From positions 1-64,000 of the forward strand of contig JAFXGY010000018.1 in the NCBI GenBank assembly GCA_017536625.1: a stretch of DNA of 64,000 nt, read 5' to 3'. The notes below the pieces were generated by a model. It saw only the letters and a list, made by a program, of their open reading frames with translations. It was not told the origin of the DNA and searched no databases. Position 1 is the first letter of the stretch. Each line of letters starts with the position of its first letter. Source of the stretch: Oscillospiraceae bacterium. Lineage in GTDB: Bacteria; Bacillota; Clostridia; Oscillospirales; Ruminococcaceae. The translations under genes and the position numbers were made by a program. Below are positions 60,231 to 64,000 of this stretch, piece by piece.

Positions 60231-60740
60231 TTAAATTTTAATGATTCTTCCTTCTTTTCTTGGTTTTTCGGCGGGCGCTTCCGCTTCGAAGCCGAGGATG
60301 CAGTTTCCGATTCCGATGAGGTTTTCGGGAAGATTCCATTTTTTAAGAAGTTCTTTGCCGACCGGAAGTTCAAAGGTCTGTTTTGCTCGGTGAATCCAGC
60401 AGGAACCAAGACCGAGAGCATGAGCGGCATTCATAAGATTTCCCATAACAAGGCTTCCGTCCTCAAGGTAAGTGGGGTCCGGCGCGGCAAGAACAACTAT
60501 TACGCAGGGTGCGCCATAAAAAGGGTCGCCCTCTCTTCCAATGACTTCACCATTGATTTTCGAAAGAAGGTCGCGGGTTTCCTTATCGCGCACCGCAACG
60601 AGATAAGTGCTCTGGCGGTTCATTCCGCTGGCGGCAAAAGTTCCGGCTTCAAGAACTTTATCAAGAAGTTCATCCGGAACCTGCTCTTCGGTATAATTTC
60701 TGCAGCTTCTTCTTGTAAGAAGATTTTCCATTGCATCCAT
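60231..60740 (-). CDS. Nitroreductase-family flavoprotein
   Basis: 169 residues. FMN-binding fold; RRSCRNYTEEQVPDELLDKVLEAG at the N-terminus is the family opening, and LGLGSCWIHRAK near residue 112 and the FxIGNCILGFEAEAPAEKPRK C-terminal region fit NADH-dependent nitro/quinone reductases. Cytosolic dimer; substrate unknown. Start after AGGAGG. Confidence 0.9.
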   Translation of the reverse strand: MDAMENLLTRRSCRNYTEEQVPDELLDKVLEAGTFAASGMNRQSTYLVAVRDKETRDLLSKINGEVIGREGDPFYGAPCVIVVLAAPDPTYLEDGSLVMGNLMNAAHALGLGSCWIHRAKQTFELPVGKELLKKWNLPENLIGIGNCILGFEAEAPAEKPRKEGRIIKI

Positions 60741-60760
60741 AGAATTACCTCCTGAAATAT

Positions 60761-60785
60761 TGTAGGGCGGGGGCTTGCTCCCGCC
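60761..60785. repeat. Short hairpin repeat, copy 2
   Basis: TGTAGGGCGGGGGCTTGCTC then CCGCC; GGCGGGGGC-TTG-CTCCCGCC hairpin upstream of the nitroreductase gene. Same design as the 49055 copy. Confidence 0.5.
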
Positions 60786-60795
60786 GTTATTATGA

Positions 60796-60823
60796 AAAAA
60801 GGCGGAGCTGTGCTCCGCCTTTA
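60796..60823 (-). terminator. Terminator of pheT
   Basis: GGCGGAGC-TGT-GCTCCGCC flanked by A and T runs, just after the pheT stop. Confidence 0.85.
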
Positions 60824-60829
60824 ATTTTA

Positions 60830-63211
60830 TCAGCTTCTGAGTTCTGCGCCGATGTTTGCAAGTTCTTTAAGAACTTTGTTGACTGCTCTGTCGCATTCCT
60901 CAACGGTAAGGGTGCGGTCCGCGGCACGAAGAGTCATGGTATAAGCAACGCTCTTTTTGCCTTCGGCAATGGAAGAACCCTTATAAACGTCGAAGAGTTC
61001 CACTTTTTCGAGGAGCTTGCCTGCGCCGGCACGAATTGCTTTTTCAAGAGAAGCAGCCGGAAGTTCATCATCACAGATGATTGCAAGGTCACGGGTGGAT
61101 GCGGGGAACTTGGGAGTGGGTTTAAATTTTTTCTCAACGATTCTTGCGTCGAAGATATCTGCGATATCAAGGGTTGCGACGTAAGCACGGGTTCCGATTC
61201 CGTAGTTATCGAGAACTGCGGGAGCAATTTCGCCGATTTCGCCGATTTTCTTTTCGCCAATGGAAATATCGGCGCATCTTCCGCGGTGGAAGGTGGGGTT
61301 TTCTTTGTTCGCGGTGAATTCAACACCATATACGCCGAGTTTATCAAGAGCTTCAAGGATGATTCCTTTCATTGCGAAGAAATCTTCTTTTTCGCCATAG
61401 GAACCGATTACCGCAACGCCTCTTTCTTCCGGAAGAATATCTGCGGATTCTGCGGGAAGATAGATGGTTCCGAGTTCGAAGAAGCGGCCCGCAACGTTGC
61501 GGTTGTTATAGTTTCTTGCAACAACTTCGAGCATGGAGGGGATGCAGGTGGTTCTCATAACGGAAGTGTCTTCGCCGAGGGGGTTGGTGATTACAACGCT
61601 TCTGCGAAGTTCGGAATCTTCCGGAAGAGCGATTTTATCGTAATATTTGGGGCTGATGAAGGAATAGGTCTGGACTTCATAGCAGCCGTTTGCCATAAGA
61701 AGGCGGGAGAGTTTTTTCTCAAACTGCTGGCGGAGAGTGAGAGCACCCTGGGATGCACCCTGAACAGCGGTATTGGGAATTACGTCATAACCGTAGAATC
61801 TTGCAATTTCTTCGGCAATGTCTGCTTTGTGGCGGGTATCGCCTACGCGGAAGGAAGGAACGGTGATAAGGTTTCCTTCAACTTTATAGCCGATTTTTTC
61901 GAGGATTTCGACCATTTTTTCTGCTTCAAGGTTGATTCCGAGGAATCTGTTGATCCAATCGGGGCAGAATTCGATGGTATAAGGTTCATCGCCTTCGTTA
62001 TCGATGTCGATATATCCGCCGATAACTTCGCCGGCACCGAGCATTTCAACAAGCTGGCATGCACGGTTTACAGCATCCATACACATTCTGGAATCGAGGT
62101 TTTTCTCGAAGCGGCCGGAAGATTCGGTTCTCATGCCGAGTTTTTTTGCGGTGGTTCTTACGGAAGAACCGAGGAAGGAAGCGGATTCGAAAACGACCAT
62201 GTTGGTGTCGTCCTGAATTCCGCTGTATTCGCCGCCCATAACACCCGCTACGCAGGAAGGTTTTTCGGCATCGCAGATGCAAAGCATTTCGGGGGAAAGT
62301 TTTCTTTCAACGCCGTCGAGGGTCATAATGCTTTCGCCTTCTTCGGCATTGCGAACAACAATTTTGTTGCCTGCAAGATATTTGTAATCGAATGCGTGCA
62401 TGGGCTGGCCATATTCAAGCATTACGAAGTTTGTGATATCAACGAGGTTGTTGATGGGGCGAACACCGCTTGCGCGAAGTCTTTCTCTCATCCATCTGGG
62501 GGAAGGAGCGACTTTGATATTTTTAATCATTCTTGCAACGTAACGGCGGCAAAGGGTGGGGTTTTTAACTTCGACAGAAAGAAGTTCATTGATATCGCCG
62601 GTTTCGTTTTCGATTTTCACTTCCGGCATATGAAGTTCTTTTCCGAAGGTTGCTGCTGCTTCTCTTGCAAGCCCGAGGACGGAAAGGCAGTCCGGGCGGT
62701 TGGAAGTGATTTCGAATTCGACGCAGACGTCGTCGATTCCGAGTGCGGTTCTGATATCGTCACCGGGTTTGCAGTCCTCTTTGATATCAAGAATGCCGTC
62801 TTCGATGGCATAGGGGAAATCGTGGACGGTAACGCCAAGTTCCGCAACGGAGCACATCATTCCGTTGGAAGGAACGCCGCGGAGTTTTCCTTTTTTGATT
62901 TTGATTCCGCCGGCAAGGGTGGAGTTATCGAGAGCTGCGGGAACGAGCATTCCTTCGTAAACGTTCTGTGCGGCGGTTACGATCTGGATGGGTTCTTCGC
63001 GGCCGATATCGATCTGGCAGATCTGGAGCTTATCGGCATCCGGGTGTTTTTCAATTTTGAGAATTTTGCCGACAACAACGTTGGAAATATAGTCGGCTTC
63101 GGTATTATAGCATTCGACTTTGGAGCCGGACATGGTCATTGCATCACAGAACTGTTTGGGTGTGACGCCGGTTTCGACATAGTCGGCAAGCCATCTGAGA
63201 GATAAATCCAT
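60830..63211 (-). CDS. pheT: Phenylalanine-tRNA ligase beta subunit
   Basis: 793 residues, normal length. Domains in order: N-terminal EMAP-like tRNA-binding fold (about 40-150), B3/B4 editing region (about 210-390, SNRPDCLSVLGLARE before it), B5 DNA-binding-like (about 400-470), catalytic-like core (about 480-690), and the C-terminal anticodon-binding ferredoxin fold (about 700-793, starting FPASTRDLAII). Works with PheS as an alpha2-beta2 enzyme. Unusually, a 131-residue gene and a repeat separate it from pheS. Confidence 0.97.
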   Translation of the reverse strand: MDLSLRWLADYVETGVTPKQFCDAMTMSGSKVECYNTEADYISNVVVGKILKIEKHPDADKLQICQIDIGREEPIQIVTAAQNVYEGMLVPAALDNSTLAGGIKIKKGKLRGVPSNGMMCSVAELGVTVHDFPYAIEDGILDIKEDCKPGDDIRTALGIDDVCVEFEITSNRPDCLSVLGLAREAAATFGKELHMPEVKIENETGDINELLSVEVKNPTLCRRYVARMIKNIKVAPSPRWMRERLRASGVRPINNLVDITNFVMLEYGQPMHAFDYKYLAGNKIVVRNAEEGESIMTLDGVERKLSPEMLCICDAEKPSCVAGVMGGEYSGIQDDTNMVVFESASFLGSSVRTTAKKLGMRTESSGRFEKNLDSRMCMDAVNRACQLVEMLGAGEVIGGYIDIDNEGDEPYTIEFCPDWINRFLGINLEAEKMVEILEKIGYKVEGNLITVPSFRVGDTRHKADIAEEIARFYGYDVIPNTAVQGASQGALTLRQQFEKKLSRLLMANGCYEVQTYSFISPKYYDKIALPEDSELRRSVVITNPLGEDTSVMRTTCIPSMLEVVARNYNNRNVAGRFFELGTIYLPAESADILPEERGVAVIGSYGEKEDFFAMKGIILEALDKLGVYGVEFTANKENPTFHRGRCADISIGEKKIGEIGEIAPAVLDNYGIGTRAYVATLDIADIFDARIVEKKFKPTPKFPASTRDLAIICDDELPAASLEKAIRAGAGKLLEKVELFDVYKGSSIAEGKKSVAYTMTLRAADRTLTVEECDRAVNKVLKELANIGAELRS

Positions 63212-63236
63212 TGTTTAACCTTCTTTACATTATTTA

Positions 63237-63368
63237 TGCCTCCCTTGTCAAAGGGAGGTGGCATCGGAGCGCAGCGGCGATGACGGAGGGATTCTTTTGA
63301 TAATATTGGGATATTGGAATGAATCCCCTCGCCACTTCGTGGCCCTCTCCCCTTTAACAAGGGGCGCT
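63237..63368. repeat. Dispersed palindromic repeat, full-length copy
   Basis: Left half CCTCCCTTGTCAAAGGGAGG, ATCGGAGCGCAGCGGCGAT hairpin, GACGGAGGGATTC. Right half GAATCCCCTCGCC, ACTTCGTGG, CCTCTCCCCTTTAACAAGG. Sits between pheT and the small gene upstream of it. Confidence 0.8.
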
Positions 63369-63372
63369 TTGT

Positions 63373-63768
63373 TTATTTTTCACCGCCGGGAATATATTTT
63401 CTTACGGCTTCGGGAATTTTTTCAACAGGGATGATTTCCGGTTCCGGATCCGGACCGATTTCGCCGTTTATTGCTTCTTCAATGGTTGCGGAAAGGGTGA
63501 GCCCATCAACCGCAAGTCCCTGATAAACGGTGGGAAGAATGAGATTTGCCTGGAAGCAGAGTTTGAAAAGATAAGTGATGTTATCTGCCTGACTTTTTGC
63601 TTCGGGATAATCTTCTTCCTTTATCGCTTTCGCAAGCTTTGCTGCTCTGTCACGGAGTTCGACGGAATATTCGCGCTCCTGAAGGTCGAAAAAGAGCTTG
63701 CGGTAAATGTTAAGAGTTCTTGCCTGAAAACGAAGAGTAAGATCGGAAAGTTCTTTTCTGTTTGTCAT
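63373..63768 (-). CDS. Small helical protein between pheS and pheT, unknown
   Basis: 131 residues from the ATG at 63768; the ATG at 63786 overlaps the GAAAGGAAG site. Mostly helical (about 1-90: RTLNIYRKLFFDLQEREYSV, RDRAAKLAKAIKEED), then a charged Pro/Glu-rich end. No signal, no family recognised. Lies in the pheST operon, 18 bases after the pheS stop, so transcribed with the synthetase. Confidence 0.65.
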   Translation of the reverse strand: MTNRKELSDLTLRFQARTLNIYRKLFFDLQEREYSVELRDRAAKLAKAIKEEDYPEAKSQADNITYLFKLCFQANLILPTVYQGLAVDGLTLSATIEEAINGEIGPDPEPEIIPVEKIPEAVRKYIPGGEK

Positions 63769-63786
63769 TTCAAAACTTCCTTTCAA

Positions 63787-64000
<214 letters not shown>

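Overview
The window looks like chromosomal DNA of a spore-forming or formerly spore-forming anaerobic Clostridia-type Firmicute, probably gut-associated. The evidence is a spoVT gene, Rnf-type membrane electron-transport genes, a superoxide reductase plus ferritin pair, a Firmicutes-style ecfA1-ecfA2-ecfT-truA block, many lipobox lipoproteins, frequent TTG/GTG starts after strong GGAGG sites, and a giant secreted surface protein. No rRNA, CRISPR array, transposase, integrase or phage gene is visible, and no complete metabolic island. Gene function was judged from motifs and family resemblance only; no search was run.

Layout. 1-8.6 kb (minus strand): rpe leads an operon with four Rnf-type subunits in the order C-D-E-A, without G or B, then a membrane-anchored DUF4015 glycosidase-like protein; next come a lipoprotein, a MazG-like pyrophosphohydrolase and a FliB-like protein. 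8.7-10.5 kb: two tRNA-Ser genes, a small foreign-looking gene, a peroxiredoxin, and a broken CsoR-type repressor gene whose promoter and operator are intact. 10.5-16.5 kb: an ECF S component, an amino-acid ABC transporter behind a short leader ORF, a beta-lactamase-fold hydrolase and pncB. 16.6-22 kb: a four-gene lipoprotein cluster built from repeated domains. 22.3-23.2 kb: superoxide reductase and ferritin. 23.3-32.9 kb: the 2330-residue surface protein and a lipoprotein alkylsulfatase. 33-39.7 kb: a two-HTH regulator, spoVT, and a marR plus heterodimeric ABC exporter operon. 39.9-54.2 kb (mostly minus): ribF, truA, the ECF energizing module, a GNAT protein, an rRNA methyltransferase, glmM, ruvB-ruvA-ruvC, tRNA-Val, the NAD(P)HX repair enzyme, a pseudouridine synthase and a PAP2 phosphatase. 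54.3-60 kb (plus): an AI-2E family transporter with deoB, then a GIN-domain lipoprotein, EcsC and an amidohydrolase. 60.2-64 kb (minus): nitroreductase, pheT, a small unknown gene and the 3' end of pheS.

The intergenic DNA carries a family of dispersed palindromic repeats (six places), a smaller 25-bp hairpin repeat (two places), and several well-formed regulatory palindromes: a CsoR-type operator, a Crp/Fnr-like site at about -41.5 of the superoxide reductase promoter, a self-complementary operator at the two-HTH regulator, and a 12-10-12 palindrome over the AI-2E/deoB promoter. Two lipoprotein genes 12.8 kb apart share an almost identical upstream element, TGCAAC-N17-ACACTATATATATGAAA, which resembles an ECF-sigma promoter. 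The best candidates for unusual biology are the reduced Rnf-like complex, this two-promoter lipoprotein regulon, the lipoprotein domain family, and the repressor remnant behind an intact operator.
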